DNA from: Amphiura filiformis
Lineage: Eukaryota; Echinodermata; Ophiuroidea; Amphilepidida; Amphiuridae
DNA length: 64,000 nucleotides
Reading direction: 5' to 3'
Assembly (NCBI RefSeq): GCF_039555335.1
Contig: NC_092640.1
Span: 38,275,795-38,339,794, forward strand
Shown here piece by piece: positions 1 to 12,036 of the stretch. A program made the translations under genes and the position numbers. The notes beneath the pieces were generated by a model that was not told the DNA's origin, searched no databases, and saw nothing but the letters and a program-made list of their open reading frames with translations. How positions within the stretch are numbered: position 1 is the first letter of the stretch; the number at the start of each line of letters is the position of its first letter.

Positions 1-1990
1 CACAAAATATGTACGGCCTCTGTATAGAGATTATAAAATATCTATTTATTTTAAATTCTTTTCAGTGATGTTGAAACTGTTGGTATTTGTATTGAAGTAT
101 AACATAGATGGTATTTGATGTAAATAATTGTTTCAATGTAAGCTTTAAACCAGGGAATTTGAAAAATATTTATTCCTCAGGAAGATATACATGTATTTAT
201 AAACCCAATGTTCGCTTCAAGATTGCAAGTGTCTTCCATAAATGTCTTGTAATATTTCTTACATTGGGAAAAAATTCCCTCCAAATCTCAACAAATAAAT
301 AGTTTTAAATTATACTATTCGTATATTTTGAGATAGTGTGATGAGTATACTGCACATTTTATGATTACAAAAATATGTACGGTCGATGTATATGATCCTG
401 TGTCATATACTGGGGTACCCAAAAAGGTGGTTTTGTTACATTTTGATGTGCAGCTTGTACTTCAAAACAGTGTCGCTTGAGTATTCCTTCACTGAGAAGA
501 TTCAATTAGGTCTTAAATTGAGGCTAATTTATTCCATATTACTCATGGTTTTATCCTGTTTTAAGATAATTTTTAATTATTTTCTTATAACGTTTGGCAT
601 GAAATGTGCCAAGGGTGGTTGAAGATTAGGAGGAGGGATTCGTATTGTAAATTTGATCTAAACCCCCCATTAAAATTTGAATCTAGTAAAAAATGTCTAA
701 ATGAACTCCCAGACATCTAAACCAAGTAAATAAATACAGAACTTCATTTAAAAGACTAGTACTTGCTGGGAATGATTTTAAATGGGGAAAAACACAAAGG
801 TACCCCAGGTTGTGACACAGGACCATAGATATTGTAAAATTGATTTAAATTGTTTACAGTTATGTTTAAAGTATAACCCATATTGTACTTGATGTTGTTG
901 TGGTAAACATTAAACCAGAGAACTGGAAGAATGTTTATATCTCAGGAAGATATAAGATATAACCCCAAATTTCACTTAAAGATAGCATAATGTCTTGCAT
1001 ATTTTCTTGCATAATTTCCTACATTGGGAAAAAAATCCCTTCAAATCTTAACAAGTAAAATGATATTAAATTATGCTATTTATTAAAGACATTCGGAGAT
1101 AGTTTGATGAGTAGGGCTATACTGCACATTATATGTATGGCTTGTGTATAGATTTTATAAAATATGTATTGATTTAAATTGTTTTTGGTAATGTTAAAAC
1201 TGTTAGTGTTTGTATTGAAGTATAACACAGACGGTATTTGATGTAAATTATTGAAAAATGTTCATTTCTCAAGAAGACATTTATAAACCCAAATTTCACT
1301 TCAAAATAGCCAAATGTCTTACATAAATTTCTTGCATAATTTCCAACATTAGGAAAAAGTTCCTCCAAATGAAAGTACTGTATTATTAAATTAGGCTATT
1401 TAATAATACATTTGGAGATATTTTGATGAGTATACTGCACATTTATGACAACACAAAATATGTATGGCCTATGTATAAATATTATAAAATCTGTATTGAT
1501 TTTAAACTGTTTTCAGTAGTATTAAAACATTTAGTGTTTGTATGTATGTATCACTTCAAATGTCTTACATAAATTTCTTTCATAATTTCCTATTGGGAAA
1601 AAATCCCTCCAAATCTCAACAAGTAAAATTCATTACAGCATTTGGAGATATTTTGATGAGCATTTATGACTTCTGTATTGCATATGTATAGATACTATGA
1701 CCGGGATATAAATGAGTCAAACGGGAATGACCCTTGTTATAATACTATAAAATCTGTATTGATTTAAATTGTTTTCGGTAATGTTAAAACTGATAATGTT
1801 TGTATTGAAGTATAACGCTCATGGTATTTGATGTAAATATTCTTTAAGCCAGAATACTGGAAAAATGTTGATTTCTCCAGAAGATATTTATAAAGCCAAA
1901 TTTCACTTCAAGAGAGCAAATTGTCTTACATAAATTTCTTGCATAATTTCCTACGTTGGGAACAATCCCTCCAAAATCCTCCAATCGCAA
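1..1990. repeat. Degenerate tandem repeat, unit about 330 bp
   Basis: A recurring block runs from an acaaaatatgtayggcc motif through ttgaagtataaca and ggtatttgatgtaaat to a gggaaaaaatccctccaaat motif. The last landmark occurs near 265, 1026, 1347, 1594 and 1955. About five copies are visible; spacing varies from 250 to 360 bp and copies have drifted by substitution and deletion. The second copy is split by a MITE. No open frame is shared among copies, so this is an old minisatellite-like array, not a gene family. Confidence 0.8.
393..825. mobile_element. 433-bp MITE with TA target duplication
   Basis: Ends TGATCCTGTGTCATATA and, on the other strand, TGGTCCTGTGTCACAAC form terminal inverted repeats of about 27 bp that end in GGGGTACC. 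TA lies at 391-392 and 826-827. Removing 393-827 restores a continuous copy of the surrounding tandem repeat, a direct view of an empty site. A TA duplication fits the Tc1/mariner superfamily (family knowledge). No transposase frame is present, so the element is non-autonomous. Confidence 0.85.
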
Positions 1991-2873
1991 AATGTTCCTA
2001 CAATGAACTTCCTTAACTCCACATACAGTTATGGATTATTGACATTTTATAAATAACGGTTACTGTTTCAGACATGCGTCTGTATAATTTAATTAAATGA
2101 CATTGTGCTCAGGAAGGCTTATTGCCATTGTGCTCAGGAAGACCAAATGAAAAAAGTGTGCCTGTCAAACTGATAAGTATGCGAAAGCCCTACGCGGTGG
2201 CCTTTATATTTTTGGGCTTTTGTTTTTTAAAAATGTGTGTGTGGTACATGTAGTAGACTATAATAAACTATGCAGTCAATAATTGCAAGCGGTATCAAAA
2301 TGTTTGGTACCCAAAGGCCTACCTCTTTGAAATGTAACTTTGGATGCTCAGGATATGACCACAATTACAGTTTTAGGACTCTGAATAACGTTTGTCTACA
2401 TGTAGAAATGAGATGGATCTGATGTTGCATTTTGATGTAGTATTATTCATAATCACTGGAAACTGATGGGTACCAATCATTTTGATACAGCCTGTATTAT
2501 TATTATTATTAAACACAATATTTCATTTTTTTTTTTACTTTGCACATTATATGTTTTATGGACCAAAGACTTAAAAGTATCTTTCTTCAAGAGTAAATAA
2601 TTATCAAAACGTATTATTTGAATGCAATCACGCATAAATAGTACACGTTTGTTTGTAAATTTATGTTAATTTGGTACACCGTACTTGGTGAAATATCGGT
2701 CATTAATATGTTAGCCAATAAAAGAATTTTGTAAGATGAAAAACATTGCTTTTGTCATTCAACTTGAGTCGTGACATATGCTAAATGAGGGTTTCGTCCT
2801 AATGCAATCCTGCTCATAGTTGACTCCACTACACGCCCCATCTGGCTCTACATTAAATGGTTACATTAAATGC
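1991..2873. other. AT-rich sequence without a recognised gene
   Basis: I see no exon-like frame or structured RNA here. The only local structure is a short direct repeat containing attgtgctcaggaag near 2102 and 2127, a short TAT/ATT run near 2505, and a T-run at 2527. Confidence 0.6.
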
Positions 2874-3010
2874 AGACCCAGAAAACACACAAATGGTTTT
2901 TTTTTAAAACGTTTATTCAAAACGTTTTACTTCCTTTTTTAATAACATTTAAATGCTGGGTTATATAAAAGTTTTTATACCCTTTATAACCCGGCTGGGA
3001 AAACACGCTT
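2874..3010. mobile_element. Fragment of the CCAGCAAACAC / AAAACGTTTT MITE family
   Basis: The piece has cccagaaaacacac at its left, AAAACGTTT blocks, an aacatttaaatgctgggttatata core and ggctgggaaaacac at its right. The same blocks occur at 43905-44153 and 61805-62405. It looks like a short, internally deleted relative. Confidence 0.55.
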
Positions 3011-3035
3011 GGGTGACGATCCATCAAAATGATCT

Positions 3036-3259
3036 AGAGCTTATTTCCAAACTATGTCGCACCTTTTTAAAACAACATTAATTCATTAAAAAAAAATGAA
3101 GTCTCTAGATTTTAACTTAACATGTTTTATGGTTTTGCATATGTCACCTTCACTTCACAGTGATTTTTATAGAAATCTAGCTATTTTTCATTGCCATAGT
3201 CCTTTTTTTTTCAAACTAAGTGAATCTTGTGGACTGAACACAGTTTGGAAATAAGCTCT
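3036..3259. mobile_element. 224-bp MITE-like inverted-repeat element
   Basis: AGAGCTTATTTCCAAACT at the left end is matched by its reverse complement at 3240-3259, with about 190 bp of AT-rich sequence between. No coding capacity. I could not define a target duplication with confidence. Confidence 0.65.
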
Positions 3260-3323
3260 TCATATATAGGACTAAAGCATTTGAAGTGCCGTCAACCATA
3301 ATAAAAACCCATCTCCAATGGCA

Positions 3324-3339
3324 ATTCGCCAGCGAAGTG
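3324..3339. repeat. 16-bp motif inverted on the far side of the array
   Basis: ATTCGCCAGCGAAGTG lies 9 bp before the array. Its exact reverse complement is at 41056-41071, about 140 bp beyond the array end. The core TTCGCCAGCGAA is itself almost palindromic. Confidence 0.7.
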
Positions 3340-3348
3340 ATTACCTAA

Positions 3349-3866
3349 AACAACATTTATTTTCATTTTAGACTTTTTTATAGTCTATATTTTCTTAATT
3401 TCAGCTTAATTTAGCATATAAACATATAATGTTTGTGCACTCATAAATTGACCTCTGAGTGTATTGGGTATAAATGCATGTCCTTCTATAACAACAGGTT
3501 AACTTTCTTGTTGAATGGAGGCCTCGAGGTCACTGAACTGTGTATTTGGAGATGATGTATTTTTGGGTCATAGCACACGTGTTAAGCAAAAACATATACT
3601 GTGACTGATACCATAGAAACGTGCTCTTTGTTTAAACATTGCAAGTAACATGAGTGGCAAACATTAATGTTTCATATTGCTTTACAACCCCCCAAGCAAT
3701 GTTGGAGCCAATACTAGACCAATTGTCCGTTCTTGTCTCAGTATCAAAACAACATTGACTGGTGGGTGCGGGAGGGGGGTGAGAATTTCATACAAAATTA
3801 AATCCTCATCACTGCCATCATCGTCACCATCACGACTCTAATAATCATCTGACATCAGTTGTATTA

Positions 3867-3932
<66 letters not shown>

Positions 3933-4219
3933 GTCATCGTCATCATTATCATCATCATCGTCGTCGTCGTCGTCGTCATCATCATCATATCATCATCATT
4001 ACCTGACTACTAGCCACAAACCCATACCAAGGAAAATAAAATATCAATTTTGCTGCAAGCCCTCAGAGAAAAGTAATATACAAATGTTTAAAATCATGTT
4101 TTATTACAACGTATCTAATAGTAATAGGAATTTGCACACAACCATGACAACTGCAAAATTAAGCTGAAATGAAGAAAATATAATATATAAAAAAGTCTAA
4201 AATGAAAGTAAATGTTGTT
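3349..4219. mobile_element. Module A of unit 1: 871-bp element with about 65-bp terminal inverted repeats
   Basis: The left end AACAACATTTATTTTC continues through TTTTAGACTTTTTTATAG to TTTCAGCTTAATTT; the right end is its reverse complement, ending at GTTGTT. In unit 1 the right repeat has a few private changes, and later copies match better. The interior has a unique segment of about 450 bp, a C-run and a G-run about 100 bp apart, and the ATC microsatellite. No transposase frame is visible. I do not recognise the superfamily. The open frame across the microsatellite has no ATG at its start and is not called as a gene. Confidence 0.75.
3870..3995. repeat. ATC/GTC trinucleotide microsatellite of unit 1
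   Basis: A long ATC run passes into ATCGTC and CGT variants and back to ATC. All 16 copies carry it, and the copies differ by whole triplets. Confidence 0.95.
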
Positions 4220-4460
4220 ATTACAGTTTGCATATCTGAAGTCAGCTGATAATACATACTAAGCTAGCTGAATATTAAGCATGTTATCATACTTATCAAA
4301 AGGCTTATCACCAAGTCCTAGTATTTCATAATTATAGCAGAAGACATCATTGACCAAACACATTGTAAAATATTATTTTGATCAACAAAAATCTGAAATT
4401 TATTCTGTAGAAGTAAATACTAAGGAAAAATAAAATATCGGGATCAAAATAAAAAAAAAA

Positions 4461-4532
4461 GTACCATGTAGTATTCGAACCCGTTCGGTTAACTTTTCCG
4501 TTTAATTGGTACGCGCTCTACCAATTGAGGTA
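4461..4532 (-). pseudogene. tRNA-like Pol III module 1 (inner end of left B arm)
   Basis: Read on the minus strand, TACCTCAATTGGTAGAGC resembles a tRNA D-arm and A box, and GGGTTCGAATAC a T-loop and B box. A long T-run (4451-4460 on the complement) follows at once, as in a Pol III terminator. The GTTAACCGAA segment recalls the anticodon arm of tRNA-Asn, but acceptor and T stems do not pair. I call it a decayed tRNA or tRNA-derived promoter. It is the inverted partner of the module at 5500-5578. Confidence 0.6.
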
Positions 4533-4542
4533 TTTTAAATCT

Positions 4543-4598
4543 CAGAAAGAAAGAAAGAAAGAAAGAAAGATGGAAAGAAATATGGAAAGAAATATGGA

Positions 4599-4694
<96 letters not shown>

Positions 4695-4695
4695 A
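4543..4695. repeat. GAAA microsatellite of unit 1
   Basis: Tetranucleotide repeat interrupted near its start by two to three ATGGAAAGAAAT variants. Length and interruptions differ in almost every unit. The open frames it creates in both directions are artefacts. Confidence 0.95.
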
Positions 4696-4766
4696 GTTGA
4701 GGTAAAAAAAAGCTTTTAAACATATCGTACAGAAGAGGATAGGAAAAGTAATATTATTAAAAGATA

Positions 4767-4852
4767 GCGCTACAGAAGATTCGAACTCATGGCTATCATT
4801 ATAACCTTTAGTTCACAAGTCACAGCCTCTACCGCTGCAACACGAGAACCTC
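4767..4852 (-). pseudogene. tRNA-like Pol III module 2
   Basis: On the minus strand TGTTGCAGCGGTAGAGG matches an A box and GAGTTCGAATCT a B box about 45 nt later. TTTT follows within 10 nt of the 3' end. Stem pairing is poor, and the extra length between boxes suggests a long variable arm or decay. Unit 10 carries an insertion inside this module. Confidence 0.5.
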
Positions 4853-5044
4853 TCTGAAAATTTAATCGATTTATAATGTATATTAAGTTATTCAATGTAC
4901 GTATGGTCCGTGGCGGCGTGATAGAAAACTCAACTGAAACGTATCAAACAGACATAATTTCATCGGTTTACTCCGAATATATTTGTTGGCAATGTATTTA
5001 GGGTTGTAAAAATAAAATTGGAATTTTGATTCATTAACTTCCCC

Positions 5045-5110
5045 ACGGTCGACAAAATTTAAAGAAAGAAAATTACATTGATTTCTTTTTAAACTGATTG
5101 TGTCGACCGT
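5045..5110. repeat. Hairpin with ACGGTCGACA stem
   Basis: ACGGTCGACA at the left and TGTCGACCGT at the right pair perfectly. An imperfect inner stem joins TTTAAAGAAAG with CTTTTTAAA. It is conserved in all 15 B modules. Confidence 0.7.
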
Positions 5111-5140
5111 TAGCGTTATACTTGGAAAAATGGAAAAAAA

Positions 5141-5210
5141 TGACGGGAATTGAACCCACGCCCTTCCGTTAACTGTCAGTCTCCTTATCCACTGAGCTAT
5201 TGAGGTGTTG
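5141..5210 (-). pseudogene. tRNA-like Pol III module 3
   Basis: Minus strand: TAGCTCAGTGGATAAGG (A box, partial D-arm), then GTGGGTTCAATTCCC (B box, T stem with about four pairs), then a T-run. This is the most tRNA-like T-arm of the four modules. The acceptor stem does not pair. Unit 1 has gacggg where the other copies have gccggg or a close variant. Confidence 0.6.
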
Positions 5211-5382
5211 TAATTTTACGTGCACCTTTGTACTATAGATTCATTATAAACGAATAAAAAGTGTTTAAAACTAATCCACTTGTTTTATGCAATAATAATT
5301 GGCTTATTGAATAGAGAACCACGGTATTCAGACCTGTTCTTCACAAATTAGATTCCAAAACTTGACATAAATAGAAAAATGC

Positions 5383-5450
5383 ACGGTATGCAAGCCGAGT
5401 AAACAGTATAGAGACATAGTATTAAAATCTTTATTGTGTCTGCATACCGT
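5383..5450. repeat. Hairpin with ACGGTATGCA stem
   Basis: ACGGTATGCA and TGCATACCGT pair perfectly around a loop of about 48 nt. Present in every B module. Confidence 0.7.
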
Positions 5451-5499
5451 AAAACTCGTACATTGATATGGTCTAAATTATCCCAAACAAATCAAGTAA

Positions 5500-5578
5500 C
5501 ATTAAATAGCTCAATTGGTAGAGCGCGTACCAATTAAACGGAAAAGTTGACCGCACCAGTTCGAATCCTACATGCTCC
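5500..5578 (+). pseudogene. tRNA-like Pol III module 4 (inner end of right B arm)
   Basis: TAGCTCAATTGGTAGAGC gives a perfect 4-bp D stem and A box. AGTTCGAATCC matches the B box at 10 of 11 positions, and an 8-nt T-run follows. T and acceptor stems do not pair, so a working tRNA is unlikely, while Pol III promoter function is plausible from sequence. Confidence 0.6.
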
Positions 5579-5807
5579 TTTTTTTTATCCCGATATTTTA
5601 TTTTTCCTTAGTATTTACTTCTACAGAATAGATTTCAGATTTTTGTTGATCGAAATAATATTTTACAATGTGTTTGGTCAATGTTGTCTTCTGCTATAAA
5701 TATGAAATACTAGGGCTTGGTGATAAGCCTTTAAGTATGAAAACATGCTTAATATTCAGCTAGCTTAGTATGTATTATCAGCTGACTTCAGATATGCAAA
5801 CTGTAAT

Positions 5808-6324
5808 AACAACATTTATTTTCATTTTAGACTTTTTTATAGTCTATATTTTCTTAATTTCAGCTTAATTTAGCATATAAACATATAATGTTTGTGCACT
5901 CATAAATTGACCTCTGAGTGTATTGGGTATAAATGCATGTCCTTCTATAACAACAGGTTAACTTTCTTGTTGAATGGAGGCCTCGAGGTCACTGAACTGT
6001 GTATTTGGAGATGATGTATTTTTTGGGTCATAGCACACGTGTTAAGCAAAAACATATACTGTGACTGATACCATAGAAACGTGCTCTTTGTTTAAACATT
6101 GCAAGTAACATGAGTGGCAAACATTAATGTTTCATATTGCTTAGAACCCCCCAAGCAATGTTGGAGCCAATACTAGACCAATTGTCCGTTCTTGTCTCAG
6201 TATCAAAACAACATTGACTGGTGGGTGCGGAGGGGGGTGAGAATTTCATACAAAATTAAATCCTCATCACTGCCATCATCGTCACCATCACGACTCTAAT
6301 AATCATCTGACATCAGTTGTATTA

Positions 6325-6390
<66 letters not shown>

Positions 6391-7058
6391 GTCATCGTCA
6401 TCATTATCATCATCATCGTCGTCGTCGTCGTCATCATCATCATATCATCATCATTACCTGACTACTAGCCACAAACCCATACCAAGGAAAATAAAATATC
6501 AATTTTGCTGCAAGCCCTCAGAGAAAAGTAATATACAAATGTTTAAAATCATGTTTTATTACAACGTATCTAATAGTAATAGGAATTTGCACACAACCAT
6601 GACAACTGCAAAATTAAGCTGAAATGAAGAAAATATAGACTATAAAAAAGTCTAAAATGAAAATAAATGTTGTTATTACAGTTTGCATATCTGAAGTCAG
6701 CTGATAATACATACTAAGCTAGCTGAATATTAAGCATGTTATCATACTTATCAAAAGGCTTATCACCAAGTCCTAGTATTTCATAATTATAGCAGAAGAC
6801 ATCATTGACCAAACACATTGTAAAATATTATTTTGATCAACAAAAATCTGAAATTTATTCTGTAGAAGTAAATACTAAGGAAAAATAAAATATCGGGATC
6901 AAAATAAAAAAAAGTACCATGTAGTATTCGAACCCGTTCGGTTAACTTTTCCGTTTAATTGGTACGCGCTCTACCAATTGAGGTATTTTAAATCTCAGAA
7001 AGAAAGAAAGAAAGAAAGAAAGATGGAAAGAAATATGGAAAGAAATATGGAAAGAAAT

Positions 7059-7149
<91 letters not shown>

Positions 7150-8263
7150 AGTTGAGGTAAAAAAGCTTTTAAACATATCGTACAGAAGAGGATAGGAAAA
7201 GTAATATTATTAAAAGATAGCGCTACAGAAGATTCGAACTCATGGCTATCATTATAACCTTTAGTTCACAAGTCACAGCCTCTACCGCTGCAACACGAGA
7301 ACCTCTCTGAAAATTTAATCGATTTATAATGTATATTAAGTTATTCAATGTACGTATGGTCCGTGGCGGCGTGATAGAAAACTCAACTGAAACGTATCAA
7401 ACAGACATAATTTCATCGGTTTACTCCGAATATATTTGTTGGCAATGTATTTAGGGTTGTAAAAATAAAATTGGAATTTTGATTCATTAACTTCCCCACG
7501 GTCGACAAAATTTAAAGAAAGAAAATTACATTGATTTCTTTTTAAACTGATTGTGTCGACCGTTAGCGTTATACTTGGAAAAATGGAAAAAAATGCCGGG
7601 AATTGAACCCACGCCCTTCCGTTAACTGTCAGTCTCCTTATCCACTGAGCTATTGAGGTGTTGTAATTTTACGTGCACCTTTGTACTATAGATTCATTAT
7701 AAACGAATAAAAAGTGTTTAAAACTAATCCACTTGTTTTATGCAATAATAATTGGCTTATTGAATAGAGAACCACGGTATTCAGACCTGTTCTTCACAAA
7801 TTAGATTCCAAAACTTGACATAAATAGAAAAATGCACGGTATGCAAGCCGAGTAAACAGTATAGAGACATAGTATTAAAATCTTTATTGTGTCTGCATAC
7901 CGTAAAACTCGTACATTGATATGGTCTAAATTATCCCAAACAAATCAAGTAACATTAAATAGCTCAATTGGTAGAGCGCGTACCAATTAAACGGGAAAAG
8001 TTGACCGCACCAGTTCGAATCCTACATGCTCCTTTTTTTTTTATCCCGATATTTTATTTTTCCTTAGTATTTACTTCTACAGAATAGATTTCAGATTTTT
8101 GTTGATCGAAATAATATTTTACAATGTGTTTGGTCAATGTTGTCTTCTGCTATAAATATGAAATACTAGGGCTTGGTGATAAGCCTTTAAGTATGAAAAC
8201 ATGCTTAATATTCAGCTAGCTTAGTATGTATTATCAGCTGACTTCAGATATGCAAACTGTAAT
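5808..8263. repeat. Array unit 2
   Basis: 2456 bp. The GAAA block has a private GAAATAGAAAG interruption near 7050. Confidence 0.9.
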
Positions 8264-8787
8264 AACAACATTTATTTTCATTTTAGACTTTTTTATAGTC
8301 TATATTTTCTTAATTTCAGCTTAATTTAGCATATAAACATATAATGTTTGTGCACTCATAAATTGACCTCTGAGTGTATTGGGTATAAATGCATGTCCTT
8401 CTATAACAACAGGTTAACTTTCTTGTTGAATGGAGGCCTCGAGGTCACTGAACTGTGTATTTGGAGATGATGTATTTTTTGGGTCATAGCACACGTGTTA
8501 AGCAAAAACATATACTGTGACTGATACCATAGAAACGTGCTCTTTGTTTAAACATTGCAAGTAACATGAGTGGCAAACATTAATGTTTCATATTGCTTAG
8601 CAACCCCCCAAGCAAATGTTGGAGCCAATACTAGACCAATTGTCCGTTCTTGTCTCAGTATCAAAACAACATTGACTGGTGGGTGCGGGAGGGGGGGTGA
8701 GAATTTCATACAAAATTAAATCCTCATCATCACTGCCATCATCGTCACCATCACGACTCTAATAATCATCTGACATCAGTTGTATTA

Positions 8788-8853
<66 letters not shown>

Positions 8854-9514
8854 GTCATCGTCATCATTATCATCATCATCGTCGTCGTCGTCGTCGTCAT
8901 CATCATCATATCATCATCATTACCTGACTACTAGCCACAAACCCATACCAAGGAAAATAAAATATCAATTTTGCTGCAAGCCCTCAGAGAAAAGTAATAT
9001 ACAAATGTTTAAAATCATGTTTTATTACAACGTATCTAATAGTAATAGGAATTTGCACACAACCATGACAACTGCAAAATTAAGCTGAAATGAAGAAAAT
9101 ATAGACTATAAAAAGTCTAAAATGAAAATAAATGTTGTTATTACAGTTTGCATATCTGAAGTCAGCTGATAATACATACTAAGCTAGCTGAATATTAAGC
9201 ATGTTATCATACTTATCAAAAGGCTTATCACCAAGTCCTAGTATTTCATAATTATAGCAGAAGACATCATTGACCAAACACATTGTAAAATATTATTTTG
9301 ATCAACAAAATCTGAAATTTATTCTGTAGAAGTAAATACTAAGGAAAAATAAAATATCGGGATCAAAATAAAAAAAGTACCATGTAGTATTCGAACCCGT
9401 TCGGTTAACTTTTCCGTTTAATTGGTACGCGCTCTACCAATTGAGGTATTTTAAATCTCAGAAAGAAAGAAAGAAAGAAAGAAAGATGGAAAGAAATATG
9501 GAAAGAAATATGGA

Positions 9515-9602
<88 letters not shown>

Positions 9603-10721
9603 AAAGAAGTTGAGGTAAAAAAGCTTTTAAACATATCGTACAGAAGAGGATAGGAAAAGTAATATTATTAAAAGATAGCGCTACAGAAGATTCGAACTCA
9701 TGGCTATCATTATAACCTTTAGTTCACAAGTCACAGCCTCTACCGCTGCAACACGAGAACCTCTCTGAAAATTTAATCGATTTATAATGTATATTAAGTT
9801 ATTCAATGTACGTATGGTCCGTGGCGGCGTGATAGAAAACTCAACTGAAACGTATCAAACAGACATAATTTCATCGGTTTACTCCGAATATATTTGTTGG
9901 CAATGTATTTAGGGTTGTAAAAATAAAATTGGAATTTTGATTCATTAACTTCCCCACGGTCGACAAAATTTAAAGAAAGAAAATTACATTGATTTCTTTT
10001 TAAACTGATTGTGTCGACCGTTAGCGTTATACTTGGAAAAATGGAAAAAAAATGCCGGGAATTGAACCCACGCCCTTCCGTTAACTGTCAGTCTCCTTAT
10101 CCACTGAGCTATTGAGGTGTTGTAATTTTACGTGCACCTTTGTACTATAGATTCATTATAAACGAATAAAAAGTGTTTAAAACTAATCCACTTGTTTTAT
10201 GCAATAATAATTGGCTTATTGAATAGAGAACCACGGTATTCAGACCTGTTCTTCACAAATTAGATTCCAAAACTTGACATAAATAGAAAAATGCACGGTA
10301 TGCAAGCCGAGTAAACAGTATAGAGACATAGTATTAAAATCTTTATTGTGTCTGCATACCGTAAAACTCGTACATTGATATGGTCTAAATTATCCCAAAC
10401 AAATCAAGTAACATTAAATAGCTCAATTGGTAGAGCGCGTACCAATTAAACGGGAAAAGTTGACCGCACCAGTTCGAATCCTACATGCTCCTTTTTTTTT
10501 ATCCCGATATTTTATTTTTCCTTAGTATTTACTTCTACAGAATAGATTTCAGATTTTTGTTGATCGAAATAATATTTTACAATGTGTTTGGTCAATGTTG
10601 TCTTCTGCTATAAATATGAAATACTAGGGCTTGGTGATAAGCCTTTAAGTATGAAAACATGCTTAATATTCAGCTAGCTTAGTATGTATTATCAGCTGAC
10701 TTCAGATATGCAAACTGTAAT
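8264..10721. repeat. Array unit 3
   Basis: 2458 bp. One extra ATC triplet lies upstream of the main microsatellite (near 8724), and an AAATG variant follows the C-run. Confidence 0.9.
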
Positions 10722-11242
10722 AACAACATTTATTTTCATTTTAGACTTTTTTATAGTCTATATTTTCTTAATTTCAGCTTAATTTAGCATATAAACATAT
10801 AATGTTTGTGCACTCATAAATTGACCTCTGAGTGTATTGGGTATAAATGCATGTCCTTCTATAACAACAGGTTAACTTTCTTGTTGAATGGAGGCCTCGA
10901 GGTCACTGAACTGTGTATTTGGAGATGATGTATTTTTGGGTCATAGCACACGTGTTAAGCAAAAACATATACTGTGACTGATACCATAGAAACGTGCTCT
11001 TTGTTTAAACATTGCAAGTAACATGAGTGGCAAACATTAATGTTTCATATTGCTTGCAACCCCCCCAAGCAATGTTGGAGCCAATACTAGACCAATTGTC
11101 CGTTCCTGTCTCAGTATCAAAACAACATTGACTGGTGGGTGCGGGGGGGGGGGGTGAGAATTTCATACAAAATTAAATCCCTCATCACTGCCATCATCGT
11201 CACCATCACGACTCTAATAATCATCTGACATCAGTTGTATTA

Positions 11243-11308
<66 letters not shown>

Positions 11309-11968
11309 GTCATCGTCATCATTATCATCATCATCGTCGTCGTCGTCGTCATCATCATCATATCATCATCATTACCTGACTACTAGCCACAAACCCATAC
11401 CAAGGAAAATAAAATATCAATTTTGCTGCAAGCCCTCAGAGAAAAGTAATATACAAATGTTTAAAATCATGTTTTATTACAACGTATCTAATAGTAATAG
11501 GAATTTGCACACAACCATGACAACTGCAAAATTAAGCTGAAATGAAGAAAATATAGATTATAAAAAAGTCTAAAATGAAAATAAATGTTGTTATTACAGT
11601 TTGCATATCTGAAGTCAGCTGATAATACATACTAAGCTAGCTGAATATTAAGCATGTTATCATACTTATCAAAAGGCTTATCACCAAGTCCTAGTATTTC
11701 ATAATTATAGCAGAAGACATCATTGACCAAACACATTGTAAAATATTATTTTGATCAACAAAAATCTGAAATTTATTCTGTAGAAGTAAATACTAAGGAA
11801 AAATAAAATATCGGGATCAAAATAAAAAAAGTACCATGTAGTATTCGAACCCGTTCGGTTAACTTTTCCGTTTAATTGGTACGCGCTCTACCAATTGAGG
11901 TATTTTAAATCTCAGAAAGAAAGAAAGAAAGAAAGAAAGATGGAAAGAAATATGGAAAGAAATATGGA

Positions 11969-12036
<68 letters not shown>

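Larger units (their letters stand above)
4220..5807. repeat. Module B of unit 1: 1588-bp spacer with long inverted arms
   Basis: The first 310 bp (from ATTACAGTTTGCATATC) and the last 310 bp (ending GATATGCAAACTGTAAT) are inverted copies of each other with roughly 95 percent identity by eye. Each arm ends in a tRNA-like sequence. Because A's terminal repeats adjoin these arms, the inverted homology continues for about 375 bp across every A/B boundary. The centre holds the GAAA microsatellite, two further tRNA-like sequences and two hairpins. Confidence 0.85.

Noticed and set aside
3859..4167. Poly-serine frame of about 100 codons repeated in all 16 A modules, with a conserved 57-codon tail
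   Set aside because: It starts at TTG, not ATG, the serine tract is the ATC microsatellite, and conservation is explained by array homogenisation. Triplet repeats keep any frame open, and unit 7 breaks the frame without other change.
4525..4719. Lys/Glu/Arg-rich frames and their antisense Phe/Leu/Ser partners over the GAAA blocks
   Set aside because: Both strands are open only because the repeat lacks stops. Lengths vary freely and start codons are TTG or absent.
5500..5578. Functional tRNA gene
   Set aside because: Only the D stem pairs. Acceptor and T stems fail, so I list it as tRNA-like.
3349..5807. Hammerhead ribozyme in the repeat unit
   Set aside because: I looked for CTGANGA and GAAA core elements in the right arrangement on both strands and found none convincing.
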